Origin: Anaerococcus sp. mt242
GTDB lineage: Bacteria > Bacillota > Clostridia > Tissierellales > Peptoniphilaceae
DNA: 64,000 bases
NCBI RefSeq assembly: GCF_016798225.1
Contig: NZ_JAEUYX010000005.1
Coordinates: forward strand, 43,588 to 107,587
Reading direction: 5' to 3'
How positions within the stretch are numbered: position 1 is the stretch's first letter; the number at the start of each line of letters is the position of its first letter. The position numbers and the translations under genes are program-made. This document shows positions 8,129 through 18,428 of this stretch, in pieces. A model generated the notes under the pieces. The model was not told the origin of the DNA. It searched no databases and was given only the letters and a program-made list of their open reading frames with translations.

Positions 8129-8464
8129 TTACTTAGCCCTTTGTATGATTTTAATTTCTCCATCGTTTATATAAACTTCATATGCTAGTTCTTTTAAAAT
8201 CAAATCACGCATTTTTAGTGCACGTTCATCTAGAGATTTATCATTGCCTAGGACACGGATTTCAAGATTTTTTTCTGCTGGAATAAATTCGATTGTCACA
8301 TCCGTATCTGATAGTTTGTAGTTTATTGCTTCACTTACAACTACTCTTAGGTCTTCCACTTCTTCAATATTAAAACCTAGGTCACTTGCAAGAGATGCTG
8401 TAAATAGTCTGATTGATTTTATATAAAGTTTTTTTGGGGGAATTGTTATGCTGATTTTCTCCAT
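8129..8464 (-). CDS. rsbW: RsbW-type anti-sigma factor with degenerate ATPase motifs
   Basis: The 111-residue protein begins like RsbW (ISITIPPKKLYIKSIRLFTAS...DLGFNIEEVEDLRVVVSEA), the start of a GHKL-type anti-sigma kinase. Family members are usually 140-160 residues and carry an N box followed by DxGxG and a GLGL lid. Here the N-box region reads SEAINYKL. No DxGxG or GLGL-like motif follows, and the end (KELAYEVYINDGEIKIIQRAK) is shortened. Its position between rsbV and sigB supports an anti-sigma role. Kinase activity on RsbV looks doubtful from sequence. It could bind SigB and RsbV without ATP, or respond in another way. Confidence 0.75.
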   Translation of the reverse strand: MEKISITIPPKKLYIKSIRLFTASLASDLGFNIEEVEDLRVVVSEAINYKLSDTDVTIEFIPAEKNLEIRVLGNDKSLDERALKMRDLILKELAYEVYINDGEIKIIQRAK

Positions 8465-8467
8465 TTT

Positions 8468-8770
8468 CTACTCCATATCAAATAGATCTGTTAAATCAGT
8501 AATCTTAAATAGTTTTTGGATATTATCTTTGGCATTGATGATTTTGATTTCTTTGCCATTGTCATTTACCATTTTGTAGATATTCATAAACATACCAAGA
8601 CCTGTTGAGTCTAGGTAGTCTAATTCATTTAAATCGATTGTTACATCTTTGTTTGGATCGATTTTTTCATCTATAAATGATTTGAATTCATCTTCTGAAT
8701 ATACATCTAGGTCGCCGATTAATTTTATGGTTTGAATCTCGTCTGTTGTTTCTAATTTTTTATCAAACAT
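8468..8770 (-). CDS. rsbV: Anti-sigma factor antagonist, STAS domain
   Basis: A 100-residue single STAS domain. The conserved loop [12 protein letters not shown] holds Ser55, the residue phosphorylated by RsbW kinases in this family. When unphosphorylated, RsbV binds RsbW and frees the sigma factor. The ATG at 8768-8770 overlaps the gyrA stop by 8 bases (ATGTTTGA), so translation is probably coupled to gyrA. No RsbU-type phosphatase gene is in the window, so the upstream signal cannot be seen. The conserved Ser is notable because the adjacent RsbW lacks clear kinase motifs. Confidence 0.85.
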   Translation of the reverse strand: MFDKKLETTDEIQTIKLIGDLDVYSEDEFKSFIDEKIDPNKDVTIDLNELDYLDSTGLGMFMNIYKMVNDNGKEIKIINAKDNIQKLFKITDLTDLFDME

Positions 8771-11225
8771 TTTCTTCCTCTACTTCTACTCCAAGACTAG
8801 CATCATATTTAGCAACTGATACGATTTTATCTGATTCATCTTTTAGATTTTTTAATGTAACTCCCATGGTATTTCTACCTGTGGTTGAAATATCTTTTGC
8901 AGTTATTCTAATCATATCACCATTTAGAGATACCATCAATACATCATCATCAAGGTCTACTGGCAGAGTATCTACTACACAACCTGTTTTTTCTGTAACC
9001 TTATGGCATCTAATTCCTTTACCACCCCTGTTTTGGTTGTTGAAGTTGTTAAAGGATGTTTTCTTACCAAATCCATTTTCTGTTACAACAAGTAGGTAGG
9101 TTTCATCTCCCTTGATATTCATTGCTACTACTTCATCCTCATTACTTAATTTTATAGCACGAACACCACGAGCTTGACGGCCCATGCTTCTTACATCTTC
9201 GGTATTAAACTGAATGGTCATACCATTTTTGGTTGAAATAATTAATTCTTCTTCCTTGGCAATGTGGCGGGCAGATATTAACTTATCTCCCTCTTCTAGG
9301 CCAATGGCTATGATTCCATTTCTTTGGATAGATGTAAAGTTATTAGCATCTGTCTTTTTAATTTTACCATATTTTGTTTGAAGTACTATTTGATCCTCAT
9401 CTTCTAGGTCAGAAAGTGGCATAATTTCTGTGATTTTTTCACCTGAGTTTAGGGATAAAATGTTTATTATGGCTTGTCCACGGCTAGTGCGGCTTCCTTC
9501 TGGGATTTCGTATCCTTTTAGGCTATAAACCCTACCAAATGAAGTGAAAAATAGTAAATCTTCGTGGGTATTTGTAGTCATTATGCGTTTGATAAAATCA
9601 TCTTCTTTGGTATTTGCAGCTGAAATTCCTTTTCCGCCACGATTTTGTACCTTATAAGTATCTACTGGTAGACGCTTAATGTAGCCATCATTTGTAAGAG
9701 TGATTAGGATATCTTCTTCTTCGATTAATTCTTCAAGGTCTATTTCTCCCTCATCAGCTACAAGCTTAGTACGACGCTTATCACCGTATTTATCCTTAAT
9801 TTCATTTAGTTCTTCTTCGATTAGTTCGATAAGTTTTTCTTCTGAGTCCAAAATACCCATCAAATAAGAAATAGTTTTTTCAAGTTCTTTGTTTTCGGCA
9901 TTTAGCTTTTCAATTTCCAAACCTGATAGACGTTTTAATCTCATATCTAGGATTGCTTGAGATTGTAAGTCTGTTAGTCCAAATCTTTCTAGGAATATCC
10001 CCTTAATTTGATTATCATCATATGAAGAACGGATAATTTTAATTATTTCATCGATATTATCAATGGCAATTATCAAACCTTCTACAATATGCTTACGTGC
10101 TTTGGCACGATCTAGGTCAAATTGGGTTCTTCTTGTAACAACTTCTTTTTGGTGGTCTATATAATATTTGATTAATTCCTTAAGAGTTAAAATTTTTGGA
10201 ATACCATCTACTAGGGCCAGGTTTATAATACCAAAAGTTGTTTCAAGTTGGGTGTATTTGTAAAGATTATTTAAAACAATATTTGCATTTGAATCGCGTT
10301 TGATTTCAATTACGATTCGCATACCCTTACGGTCTGATTCATCACGGATATCAGAAATACCATCGATTCTTTTTTCCTTTACCAAATCAGCAATTTTTTC
10401 AATTAATCTTGCCTTATTTACTTGGTAAGGAATTTCTGAGACTATAATTCTCTCACGATTTTTCTTAAATGGTTCTATTTCTGCAATACCGCGTAGTTTT
10501 ACTTTTCCACGACCTGTTTCATAGGCATCTTTGATACCTTTTTTTCCTAAAATTTTCGCACCAGTTGGAAAATCTGGTCCTTTTATGATTTGATTTAGTT
10601 CTCCAATAGAGATTTCTGGATTTTTCATGTAGGCAATGGAAGCATCTATGGCTTCACTTAAATTGTGGGGAGCCATATTTGTTGCCATACCTACAGCAAT
10701 ACCGCTAGATCCATTTACCAAAAGATTTGGAAATCTAGATGGCAAGATGGTTGGTTCTAGTTCTTCTTCATCGAAGTTTGGCATAAAATCTACGGTGTTT
10801 TTGTTAATATCACGTAGCATTTCCTTGGCAATTTTAGACATACGTACTTCTGTATAACGCATTGCCGCTGGGTCATCACCATCTATTGAACCAAAGTTAC
10901 CTTGTCCTTGGGCAAGAGGATATCTAGTTGAAAAATCTTGAGCAAGTCTTACTAGGGCATCATAAAGGGCTGTGTCACCGTGAGGGTGATATTTACCCAT
11001 TACTTCCCCAACAACTCTGGCAGATTTTCTAGTTGGTTTGTTAGGATCAAGTCCCAGACCTTCCATACCATATAGAATTCTTCTATGAACTGGTTTTAGT
11101 CCATCGCGTACATCTGGAAGAGCACGAGATACTATAACTGACATAGAATAATCTAGGTAGGCATCCTTCATCTTATCTTCTAGATTAACATTTATAATAT
11201 TATTATCATTTTTAATTTCTGTCAT
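8763..11225 (-). CDS. gyrA: DNA gyrase subunit A
   Basis: The 820-residue subunit cuts and rejoins DNA in the A2B2 gyrase that introduces negative supercoils. The active-site Tyr124 lies in AAMRYTE. The quinolone-determining loop reads [10 protein letters not shown] (residues 80-89), with Thr at the position of E. coli Ser83 and Asp at that of Asp87. Thr there is natural in several bacteria and does not by itself prove resistance. The C-terminal beta-pinwheel has the gyrase box as QNRGGKG, with a second NRGGKG repeat near the end. This separates it from ParC. GGAGGCAAA precedes the ATG. It follows gyrB by 8 bases and runs into rsbV. Confidence 0.97.
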   Translation of the reverse strand: MTEIKNDNNIINVNLEDKMKDAYLDYSMSVIVSRALPDVRDGLKPVHRRILYGMEGLGLDPNKPTRKSARVVGEVMGKYHPHGDTALYDALVRLAQDFSTRYPLAQGQGNFGSIDGDDPAAMRYTEVRMSKIAKEMLRDINKNTVDFMPNFDEEELEPTILPSRFPNLLVNGSSGIAVGMATNMAPHNLSEAIDASIAYMKNPEISIGELNQIIKGPDFPTGAKILGKKGIKDAYETGRGKVKLRGIAEIEPFKKNRERIIVSEIPYQVNKARLIEKIADLVKEKRIDGISDIRDESDRKGMRIVIEIKRDSNANIVLNNLYKYTQLETTFGIINLALVDGIPKILTLKELIKYYIDHQKEVVTRRTQFDLDRAKARKHIVEGLIIAIDNIDEIIKIIRSSYDDNQIKGIFLERFGLTDLQSQAILDMRLKRLSGLEIEKLNAENKELEKTISYLMGILDSEEKLIELIEEELNEIKDKYGDKRRTKLVADEGEIDLEELIEEEDILITLTNDGYIKRLPVDTYKVQNRGGKGISAANTKEDDFIKRIMTTNTHEDLLFFTSFGRVYSLKGYEIPEGSRTSRGQAIINILSLNSGEKITEIMPLSDLEDEDQIVLQTKYGKIKKTDANNFTSIQRNGIIAIGLEEGDKLISARHIAKEEELIISTKNGMTIQFNTEDVRSMGRQARGVRAIKLSNEDEVVAMNIKGDETYLLVVTENGFGKKTSFNNFNNQNRGGKGIRCHKVTEKTGCVVDTLPVDLDDDVLMVSLNGDMIRITAKDISTTGRNTMGVTLKNLKDESDKIVSVAKYDASLGVEVEEENV

Positions 11226-11233
11226 TTTGCCTC

Positions 11234-13135
11234 CTATACGTCAATATTTGTTACGTATTTGGCGTTTTCTTCGATAAATTCGCGACGTGGCTCAACTTTT
11301 TCTCCCATTAGTAGGGCAAAGGTATCATCAGTTGTTGTTGATTCGACATCTTCCACAACGCGCAATAAAATCCTATTATCTGGATTCATTGTTGTATCCC
11401 AAAGTTGTTCGGCATTCATCTCACCAAGACCCTTATATCTTTGGATTTTGTAAGATTCTCCGCCTATTTCTTTTAAGACCTTATCACGTTCTGCATCTGT
11501 ATATACATAGCGTTCGCTACGGCCTTGGGAAATTTTATAAAGTGGTGGTTGGGCAACATATACGTGACCATCATCGATTAAATCCTTCATGTATCTATAA
11601 AGGAAAGTTAAAAGTAGGGTACGGATGTGGGCACCATCGACATCGGCATCTGTCATGATAATGATTTTGCCGTATCTTAGTTTTGAAATATCAAAATCTT
11701 TGCCTATCCCTGTACCAAAGGCTGTAATCATGGCCTTTATTTCCTCTGAATTTAGGATTCTATCAAGTTTTGCCTTTTCTACGTTTAAGATTTTTCCACG
11801 CAATGGCAGGATGGCTTGTGTTTTATTGTCACGTCCACCTTTTGCTGAACCACCAGCAGAGTTACCTTCGACGATAAAGATTTCATTTTCGCCAATATCT
11901 GTTGATTGGCAATCAGCAAGTTTACCTGGAAGGGTTGCGCTATCTAAAATTGATCTTTTACGGGTTAAATCTCTTGCTTTTCTTGCAGCTTCACGCGCTC
12001 TTCTTGAAGATAGGGCCTTATCTAGGATAGTTGCTGCAATTTTTGGATTTTCTTCTAAAAATGATTCTAATTTGTTAGAGAAAAATGTGTCAACAGCCCC
12101 TCTTACTTCTGAGTTACCAAGTTTGGCTTTTGTTTGCCCTTCAAATTGTGGTTCAGAAATTTTTACAGAAACTATAGCTGTCATTCCCTCGCGTACATCC
12201 TCACCTTGGAGATTGTCTTCATTTTCCTTAATGATTTTATATTTACGAGCATAATCATTTACTCCACGAGTTAGGGCTGACCTAAATCCTGATAAATGTG
12301 TACCACCTTCTGGTGTGTAAATATTATTTGCAAAAGTTAGGATATTTTCACTATATGAATCTGTATATTGGAAGGCAATTTCAATTTCAGTGTCCTCTTG
12401 GCTACCTACAAAATGTGGAATAGTTTCCATTATGGCATCTTTGCTGCGGTTTAGGTATTCTACAAATTCGCTAACTCCGCCGTCGTATTTAAATGTTTGA
12501 GTGGATTCATCACGTTCATCTTCAAAAATAATTTGTACACCAGAGTTTAAAAATGCCATTTCACGGAATCTACGTTCCAATGTTTTTTTATCAAATTCTG
12601 TTGTTTCAAATATCTCTGCATCTGGTTTAAAGGTGATAGTTGTACCAGTTTCTGATGTTTCTCCTAAAACTTCAAGATCACTTGTAGCTACGCCACGTTC
12701 AAAGCTCATTCTGTAGTGGTGGCCATCTCTTTTTACATCAGCGATTAGGTATTCTGATAGGGCATTTACTACTGAAACCCCTACACCGTGAAGACCTCCT
12801 GAAAATTGGTAGGCAGATGAGTCAAATTTACCACCAGCGTGAAGCACAGTTAAAACTGTTTCTAGAGTTGATTTTTTTGTTTGTGGGTGTTCCTTTACTG
12901 GGATACCTGATCCATCGTCTTCTACACTTATAATATTATCTTCTGATACAGTTACTTTTATGTAATCACAACGACCTGCTAGGGCTTCATCTATGGAGTT
13001 GTCTACAACTTCGTAAACCAAATGGTGAAGTCCTTTTTCGCTTGTCGAACCGATATACATACCAGGTCTTAGACGGACAGGTTCAAGCCCCTCTAAAACC
13101 TTAATATTACCGGCATCATAATTAGTTTCTGTCAT
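11234..13135 (-). CDS. gyrB: DNA gyrase subunit B
   Basis: The 633-residue ATPase subunit of gyrase. The GHKL ATP-binding site is seen in [13 protein letters not shown] and [14 protein letters not shown]. The transducer domain follows, and then the TOPRIM metal site with [14 protein letters not shown] and [10 protein letters not shown]. The C-terminus has the usual [15 protein letters not shown]. The length is typical of Gram-positive GyrB, without the insert of enteric bacteria. AGAAAGGAA precedes the ATG. It lies between recF (16 bases upstream) and gyrA in the standard dnaA-dnaN-recF-gyrB-gyrA order of Firmicutes. Target of coumarin-type inhibitors in the family. Confidence 0.97.
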   Translation of the reverse strand: MTETNYDAGNIKVLEGLEPVRLRPGMYIGSTSEKGLHHLVYEVVDNSIDEALAGRCDYIKVTVSEDNIISVEDDGSGIPVKEHPQTKKSTLETVLTVLHAGGKFDSSAYQFSGGLHGVGVSVVNALSEYLIADVKRDGHHYRMSFERGVATSDLEVLGETSETGTTITFKPDAEIFETTEFDKKTLERRFREMAFLNSGVQIIFEDERDESTQTFKYDGGVSEFVEYLNRSKDAIMETIPHFVGSQEDTEIEIAFQYTDSYSENILTFANNIYTPEGGTHLSGFRSALTRGVNDYARKYKIIKENEDNLQGEDVREGMTAIVSVKISEPQFEGQTKAKLGNSEVRGAVDTFFSNKLESFLEENPKIAATILDKALSSRRAREAARKARDLTRKRSILDSATLPGKLADCQSTDIGENEIFIVEGNSAGGSAKGGRDNKTQAILPLRGKILNVEKAKLDRILNSEEIKAMITAFGTGIGKDFDISKLRYGKIIIMTDADVDGAHIRTLLLTFLYRYMKDLIDDGHVYVAQPPLYKISQGRSERYVYTDAERDKVLKEIGGESYKIQRYKGLGEMNAEQLWDTTMNPDNRILLRVVEDVESTTTDDTFALLMGEKVEPRREFIEENAKYVTNIDV

Positions 13136-13151
13136 ATTTTTCCTTTCTCAT

Positions 13152-14231
13152 TCAAACATTTAAAATCTTGCCTGCAGCAATTTTTTTGATGTTTGACTTA
13201 TCTACCATATCCAAAGACTTGGTGTTGGTAGCTGTAATAATTGTCTGATAGCCCGCTAGATTTTCCAAAAGAAAATGAGATCTTTTTTCATCTAGTTCTG
13301 AGAAAACATCATCAAACAAAATGACAGATTTTTCACCTGTCACTTCCATAATTAGTTTTACTTGGGCAAGTTTTATATTTAAAATTGCTGACCTTTGCTG
13401 GCCTTGGGAGCCAAAATTTTTGATGAGTCTATCATTGATACTAATATCAATCTCATCCTTATGGACTCCCCTTTGGGTAGTCATATATCTTAGGTCATCA
13501 CTTCTTGCACTTATGAATTTTTGATAATAATCTTCCAAAGAATCAGCATTTATATCTGGATTATAGCTAAGCCTTAAATCTTCCTTAGCCGCTGAAAGTT
13601 TGCTGTGATAGTTATTTGCAAATTGGTCGATTATTTTTATAAATTTGGCCCTACGTTTATAAATCCTAAAGCCATATTTAACAATCCCCTTATCAAAGGC
13701 ATCTAACTGCTGGTTAAAATAAGGAGATTTTTGGTTTTTCAAAAGTTTATTTCTTTGATAAATTAATTTTTCGTACTCTTTTTTGCTAGTTTTGTAGGCA
13801 AAATCAATAGAGATTATGATTTCATCTATCAAATCACGTCTAAGATTCGGTCCTTCTTTTATAATTAGCAAATCTTCTGGAGTAAATAAAACCAAAGAAA
13901 AAAGTGCCTTTAAATCTTTGTTCCTTTCATATTTTACTCCATTTACACAAATTTTCTTTTCCCCATCCTCAATATCGATAGAAACCTTTTTAAAATACCT
14001 ACCTTTTCTGATTAAGCCATTTAAATTCATATGCTCTTTGCTAAAGCTTATGATGTCTTTATCTCTAATTTTTTTAAAGGATGTGGCGTTTGCTAGATAG
14101 TATAAGGATTCTAAGAGATTAGTTTTGCCCTGGGCATTGTCTCCTAAAAAAATATTTATACCATCATTAAAATTTACCTTATCATTTTGGTAATTTCTAA
14201 AATTTTTAAGTTCTATTTCACTTATCCACAT
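13152..14231 (-). CDS. recF: RecF recombination mediator
   Basis: The 359-residue SMC-like ATPase loads RecA at gapped DNA in the RecFOR pathway. It begins MWISEIELKNFRNYQNDKVNF and has a Walker A motif, GDNAQGKTNLLES, at about residue 30. The signature region is KNFGSQGQQRSAILNIKLAQ, and Walker B is VILFDDVFSELDEKRS. The ATG overlaps the yaaA stop (TAATG). The start codon region contains a perfect DnaA box (TGTGGATAA, plus strand 14222-14230), so recF expression or local structure could respond to DnaA. Confidence 0.96.
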   Translation of the reverse strand: MWISEIELKNFRNYQNDKVNFNDGINIFLGDNAQGKTNLLESLYYLANATSFKKIRDKDIISFSKEHMNLNGLIRKGRYFKKVSIDIEDGEKKICVNGVKYERNKDLKALFSLVLFTPEDLLIIKEGPNLRRDLIDEIIISIDFAYKTSKKEYEKLIYQRNKLLKNQKSPYFNQQLDAFDKGIVKYGFRIYKRRAKFIKIIDQFANNYHSKLSAAKEDLRLSYNPDINADSLEDYYQKFISARSDDLRYMTTQRGVHKDEIDISINDRLIKNFGSQGQQRSAILNIKLAQVKLIMEVTGEKSVILFDDVFSELDEKRSHFLLENLAGYQTIITATNTKSLDMVDKSNIKKIAAGKILNV

Positions 14232-14437
14232 TATATAATTGTTATGCTGATATCATCAAAGATAACCCTATCGCCTTTGTATAATTTTTTGCCAGGGATA
14301 AAGCAAGGCTTATCATTAAGAAGAACTCCTTCTTCTTTTATGATTAGCTTTGCAAGGCCTCCTGAAGGGATTATTTGACTTGCTTTTAGCAAATCTTTTA
14401 GGGTTATCATTTCTGCTTCAAATTCTAAATTTTCCAT
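14231..14437 (-). CDS. yaaA: S4-domain RNA-binding protein YaaA (RlbA)
   Basis: A 68-residue S4-like domain protein containing ITLKDLLKASQIIPSGGLAK and VLLNDKPCFIPGKKLYKGD, the usual pattern of the small protein encoded between dnaN and recF in Firmicutes. Homologues associate with ribosome assembly, but the exact role is not settled. Its stop overlaps the recF start by one base (TAATG), so the two are translated together. It follows dnaN by 17 bases. Confidence 0.88.
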   Translation of the reverse strand: MENLEFEAEMITLKDLLKASQIIPSGGLAKLIIKEEGVLLNDKPCFIPGKKLYKGDRVIFDDISITII

Positions 14438-14454
14438 AAAATTTCTTTCTTTTT

Positions 14455-15567
14455 TTAGTTTGCTAGTCTAACTGGTAATACAAGGTAGGTGAATTCTTCA
14501 TCTTCATATTTGCTATCTACAGGATAGATGAGACAAGGATTGAGTGAAGATTTGAAAGTTAATTTTATCTTATCAGATTCATTGGCCTTTACACCCTCTT
14601 GCATGTAGCGAGCATTAAAAGCTATGTCTAGGTCTTCACCATTTTGTTCAGTTTCTACAACTTCTTTTACATCTCCTACTTCTGAATTTGATTTGATAAT
14701 CATGTGATTTTCAGCAATTTCTATCCTAATTAGATTTGCCTTACCAGGATCAGAAAGTACTTGGGCGCGGTCTAGGGCACGAGCAAGACTATCTCTACTT
14801 AAAATAACAGATGTATCCGAAATATCATTTATAATATTTCTGTAATCTATAAAGTTTTTATCTATTACTCTGCAATACATAGTAGTGGATTCGCTTTTAA
14901 ATACTATGTCATTTTCATTTTTATAAATATATGTTGTATTGTCATCTGAAATTATCCTTGACCACTCCATAAGAGATCTTTTTGGTATGATAAACTCGCT
15001 ATCTTCAAAGGCTGATGGATAGTCAATCTTATTTTTCTTAAGGGCAACCCTATAACCATCTAAGGCTACCATATTTAGATAATTTTCTTTTAATTCAAAA
15101 AGGATTCCTGTTAGGGCAAGCTTTGTTTCATCAAGGCTTGTTGCAAATTCTGTTTGTAGGATAGATCTTTTTAATTTGTCATTGGCAATTTCTAGAGGCT
15201 CAGAGTCTGGCAATGACAAATCTTGTTTTTCAAAATATTCAAAGGCTATTAGATTAAAGTTTGAGTTTTGGCTTTTGATATTTATCTTGCCATCTTTGAT
15301 TTCAATTTTTACAGTATCATTTGGAAGTTTTCTAATAATTCCTGAAAATAGATTTGCCTTTACTGCCATCTCACCCTCTTCTTTTACTAGGGCTGGGATA
15401 GAAGTTAAAATTGTTATCTCCCCATCAAAAGCAGTCAGTAAGAGTCTATCTTCTTTTGCCTCAAAGTATATTAATTCATGAATTTGAATATTGGTATTTT
15501 TGCTTACTGCCTTGCTTGCTATATTAATAGCATTCATTAGCTCATTTTGTTTTACTTCAATTTTCAT
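14455..15567 (-). CDS. dnaN: DNA polymerase III beta sliding clamp
   Basis: The 370-residue protein has three clamp folds and forms the ring that holds the replicative polymerase on DNA. It begins MKIEVKQNELMNAINIASKAV and ends YLVLPVRLAN, the typical carboxyl terminus with the pocket that binds clamp-binding peptides. GAGGAG lies seven bases before the ATG. It is the second gene of the dnaA operon and is separated from dnaA by a 220-base region with DnaA boxes that forms one half of the origin. Confidence 0.96.
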   Translation of the reverse strand: MKIEVKQNELMNAINIASKAVSKNTNIQIHELIYFEAKEDRLLLTAFDGEITILTSIPALVKEEGEMAVKANLFSGIIRKLPNDTVKIEIKDGKINIKSQNSNFNLIAFEYFEKQDLSLPDSEPLEIANDKLKRSILQTEFATSLDETKLALTGILFELKENYLNMVALDGYRVALKKNKIDYPSAFEDSEFIIPKRSLMEWSRIISDDNTTYIYKNENDIVFKSESTTMYCRVIDKNFIDYRNIINDISDTSVILSRDSLARALDRAQVLSDPGKANLIRIEIAENHMIIKSNSEVGDVKEVVETEQNGEDLDIAFNARYMQEGVKANESDKIKLTFKSSLNPCLIYPVDSKYEDEEFTYLVLPVRLAN

Positions 15568-15791
15568 AAAGTGCTCCTCATATAACTATATATATTTAGT
15601 AGTATTAGTAGTAGGGGGTGTACATATGTGGATAAGTAAACTTATTGTTTAAAATAGGCCAATTATTTTCCAAAATCGCCTAAGGATAAGTCTTGGATAA
15701 CTTTAGGCTTTATCCACATATCCTTTTTAGAAGTGTTAAAAAATAAAAATTTTGACTTATCCACAATAATATCCACCAAGTTATACACATT
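15568..15791. other. oriC, dnaA-dnaN spacer with DnaA boxes
   Basis: DnaA boxes lie at 15627-15635 (TGTGGATAA), 15710-15718 (TTATCCACA), 15757-15765 (TTATCCACA) and 15781-15789 (TTATACACA, one mismatch). This is the dnaN-side half of a bipartite origin like that of Bacillus, where DnaA bound on both sides of the gene loops out dnaA and melts DNA at the dnaN side. The dnaN ribosome site also lies here. Confidence 0.85.
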
Positions 15792-17192
15792 TTACTCTGT
15801 AATTGCTTTTTTTAGAGTTTCTATCTCATCCTTAAAATCAGGATCTAGGGTCATTTCATCTTTTACTTTATCTATCCCATGCATAACTGTGGTATGATCA
15901 CGTTCAAAGGCATTGGATATTGTAACTAAGCTATCATCTAGGATGTCACGGGCCAGATACATTGAAATATGTCTTGGACGGACCAAGTCTTTTTTTCTGG
16001 ATTTTCCCTTTATATCAGAAACTTTTACATTGTATCTCTCGCCTACAAATCTTTGTATATCCTCTATACTAACGTGTTTTTTCTTATGGAGACTTCTGGT
16101 ATTTACACCTTTTTTGGCATCATCCATATTTATGGTATTTCTATTATCACCCTTTGCATAGGCAATTGCTGTTGATAAGGCTCCTTCTAAGTCTCTGATA
16201 TTTGTATCAATATTTTCTGCTATATAAGTTAAGATTTCATTATCTATATAGGCTCCTAATTCATCGGATTTTTTTTGGAGAATTGCTACACGGGTTTCAA
16301 AATCTGGTTTGCCAATATCTACGGTAATCCCCCAAGAAAATCTGGATAATAATCTATCTTCCAGGTCTTTTATTTCAAGTGGTGGACGATCAGATGATAG
16401 GACGATTTGCTTATCAGCATAATAAAGGTCATTAAAGGTGTGGAATAATTCTGTTTGTGTACCTTCCTTATTAGATAAGAATTGGATATCATCTATTAGT
16501 AATATGTCAGCTGATCTATATTTATTTCTAAATTCTTGATTTAGGTTTTGGTTTTTATTTTTGCTTGATGGTTGGATACTGGCAATTAGCTCATTTGTAA
16601 AGCGTTCACTAGAAATATACATAACATATAAGTCATCACGCTCTTCTAAAATCTTATGAGCAATGGCTTGCATCAAGTGAGTTTTCCCAAGTCCTGATTC
16701 CCCATATATAAATAGAGGGTTATAAATTTTAGTTGGATTGTCATTTATAATATTTTGAGTAACTGCACTTGCAATAGCATGGGCATATTGGTTTGACTTA
16801 CCTTGGACAAAATTTTCAAAGGTATAGTTGCGATCAAGAATTGGTTTTGGAAACTTATTTACTTCCTTTAAACGCATTTGGCCATTGGCCTCATAATTCT
16901 TGCCCATTTCCATTACCCTATTGTAGCTATCACTATCTTTTGCAATAACTACAACCCTAAGATTAGAGTCATTTTCTTTATTTATCTTATCTAGGGCATC
17001 TTGGAGGGATGGTGTCCAAATCTTTTCGTAAACAAACATCATTTCTGACTTTGGAATCTCCAAATAAAGCGTGTTTTCATAAAGATTTAAGGGTTTTAGT
17101 ATATCTATCCATGTATCATATTGCGATTGATCGGCAATATTCATTTTCATTTCATTTTTTAATTCATCTGTAATGTATTCTAAACTAATCAT
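15792..17192 (-). CDS. dnaA: Replication initiator DnaA
   Basis: The 466-residue initiator has domain I at the N-terminus (MISLEYITDELKNEMKMNIA), a linker, and an AAA+ domain. In it, Walker A is GESGLGKTHLMQAIAH and Walker B is ILLIDDIQFLSNK. The DNA-binding domain IV ends with RDHTTVMHGIDKV, the motif that reads TTATCCACA boxes. I take the start at 17192 because AAAGG lies eight bases upstream and because family members begin near here. The in-frame ATG at 17246 has no ribosome site and falls in a DnaA-box region. Boxes on both sides suggest self-repression. Confidence 0.96.
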   Translation of the reverse strand: MISLEYITDELKNEMKMNIADQSQYDTWIDILKPLNLYENTLYLEIPKSEMMFVYEKIWTPSLQDALDKINKENDSNLRVVVIAKDSDSYNRVMEMGKNYEANGQMRLKEVNKFPKPILDRNYTFENFVQGKSNQYAHAIASAVTQNIINDNPTKIYNPLFIYGESGLGKTHLMQAIAHKILEERDDLYVMYISSERFTNELIASIQPSSKNKNQNLNQEFRNKYRSADILLIDDIQFLSNKEGTQTELFHTFNDLYYADKQIVLSSDRPPLEIKDLEDRLLSRFSWGITVDIGKPDFETRVAILQKKSDELGAYIDNEILTYIAENIDTNIRDLEGALSTAIAYAKGDNRNTINMDDAKKGVNTRSLHKKKHVSIEDIQRFVGERYNVKVSDIKGKSRKKDLVRPRHISMYLARDILDDSLVTISNAFERDHTTVMHGIDKVKDEMTLDPDFKDEIETLKKAITE

Positions 17193-17819
17193 TACCGTGC
17201 CTTTCATAAGAAAATCTATCCACATAGTTAAAAGCCTATATTTCATGTCTTAGATAGGATTTTAATACTTATCCACCGCTGTGGATTAAATTGTGGATAA
17301 GTCTATGTTTATAACAATTTTCCTTACAATTTGGGGATTTTTCCTAAAAATATGCTCAAAAAATTTAATTATTTGAAACTTTTCCACAAATAAATTTATG
17401 GTGAAAAGAAATTTTTAGCTTTTCCCCTGGGTTTTACACCTCAAATTATACTACAAATTAGAGGGTTTGACAACTTATCCACATTCTCTTGATAAGTTTT
17501 GGGAAAACTTATAAGATGTTAAAAAAGAATTCTATAAATTTTGTGCATATGTGGATAAGTCTGTGTATTTATAAAATTTACTTATATTTTTTTATGGATT
17601 ATCCCTATATTTTGGGATAAGTATTTTTTAACAATCACTTTTACTAATATTTATCCAAGGATAACTAATGTTTAAAAGCTGTGCATAAAAATTATTATTA
17701 AAAACTTATCCACATTGTAAGTTTATTAGTTAATCAGGTGTGTTTTTGCATATTTATTAATTTTTATATACAAGACTTATTCATTCGTCTATTTTTCTAT
17801 ATAAAAAGACTAATTATTC
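17193..17819. other. oriC, region upstream of dnaA
   Basis: About 630 bases without a gene hold a dense set of DnaA boxes: exact copies at 17292-17300, 17475-17483, 17550-17558 and 17706-17714, and near matches at 17216-17224, 17269-17277, 17280-17288, 17380-17388 and 17680-17688. Genes point away from this stretch on both sides. Together with 15568-15791 it forms a bipartite chromosomal origin. The dnaA promoter must lie here but I cannot fix it with confidence. Confidence 0.9.
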
Positions 17820-17848
17820 TTGACAGAATGGCTCTTTATCCATATAAT
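17820..17848 (+). promoter_or_regulatory. Promoter of the rpmH operon
   Basis: TTGACA (17820-17825), a 17-base spacer and TATAAT (17843-17848) match the sigma-A consensus at every position. It lies 37 bases upstream of rpmH and drives genes rightward from the origin. Confidence 0.92.
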
Positions 17849-17884
17849 AGTATGAGTCTAAAATTATAAGTAGGAGGTGGAAGT

Positions 17885-18019
17885 ATGAAAAGAACCTATC
17901 AACCAAATAGAAGAAAAAGAGCTAAAGATCACGGTTTTAGAAAAAGAATGTCTTCTCCAGGTGGAAGAAGAGTACTAAAAGCTCGCCGCAAAAAAAATAG
18001 AAAAAGATTATCTGCTTAA
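17885..18019 (+). CDS. rpmH: 50S ribosomal protein L34
   Basis: A 44-residue, very basic protein: [20 protein letters not shown], then [15 protein letters not shown] and an Arg/Lys tail ending RLSA. This is the complete and highly conserved L34 of the large ribosomal subunit. AGGAGGTGG lies seven bases before the ATG. It is the first gene of the rightward rpmH-rnpA-yidD-yidC-jag set found beside the origin in most bacteria. Confidence 0.97.
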   Translation: MKRTYQPNRRKRAKDHGFRKRMSSPGGRRVLKARRKKNRKRLSA

Positions 18020-18077
18020 TATAGTAGCTAGTAATCCTAGCTTTTTAAGCATACGTTATTAGAAATTTAGGACGTAG

Positions 18078-18428
18078 ATGGAAAAGCGACTTAGTTTAAG
18101 AAAAGATACTGACTTTCAAAGAGTTTACAGAAAAAGTGATGCTTTTTATAACAGAGACTTTACTATATTAATAAAAAAAAATGGCTTAGACCATCCCAGA
18201 TTTGGCTTTTCTATTAGCAAAAAAATTGGCAAGGCCAACCAACGCAATGCCTTAAAAAGAAGATTGCGTGATATAGTTAGGATCAATTACAAAAACCTCA
18301 ATGGGGTTGATATTGTAATTATCCCTAAAAAACATCTTACATCTTATGACTATATAGCCTTAAAAAAGACTTTTGGTCATGTTATGAGCATTGCTTTTAA
18401 AAAGAATAAGATTTTTTATGTTAAATAA
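18078..18428 (+). CDS. rnpA: Ribonuclease P protein component
   Basis: The 116-residue protein binds the catalytic RNA of RNase P and helps it remove 5' leaders from tRNA precursors. It begins MEKRLSLRKDTDFQRVYRKS and carries the family signature RNALKRRLRDIVR at about residues 55-67. The upstream ribosome site (AGGACG) is weak, so translation may depend on rpmH transcription and mRNA context. Its end overlaps yidD by 11 bases. Confidence 0.95.
   Translation: MEKRLSLRKDTDFQRVYRKSDAFYNRDFTILIKKNGLDHPRFGFSISKKIGKANQRNALKRRLRDIVRINYKNLNGVDIVIIPKKHLTSYDYIALKKTFGHVMSIAFKKNKIFYVK

Noticed and set aside
11287..12254. Long open frames on the plus strand opposite gyrB
   Set aside because: They are antisense shadows of the gyrB coding frame, with no ribosome site and no recognisable product.
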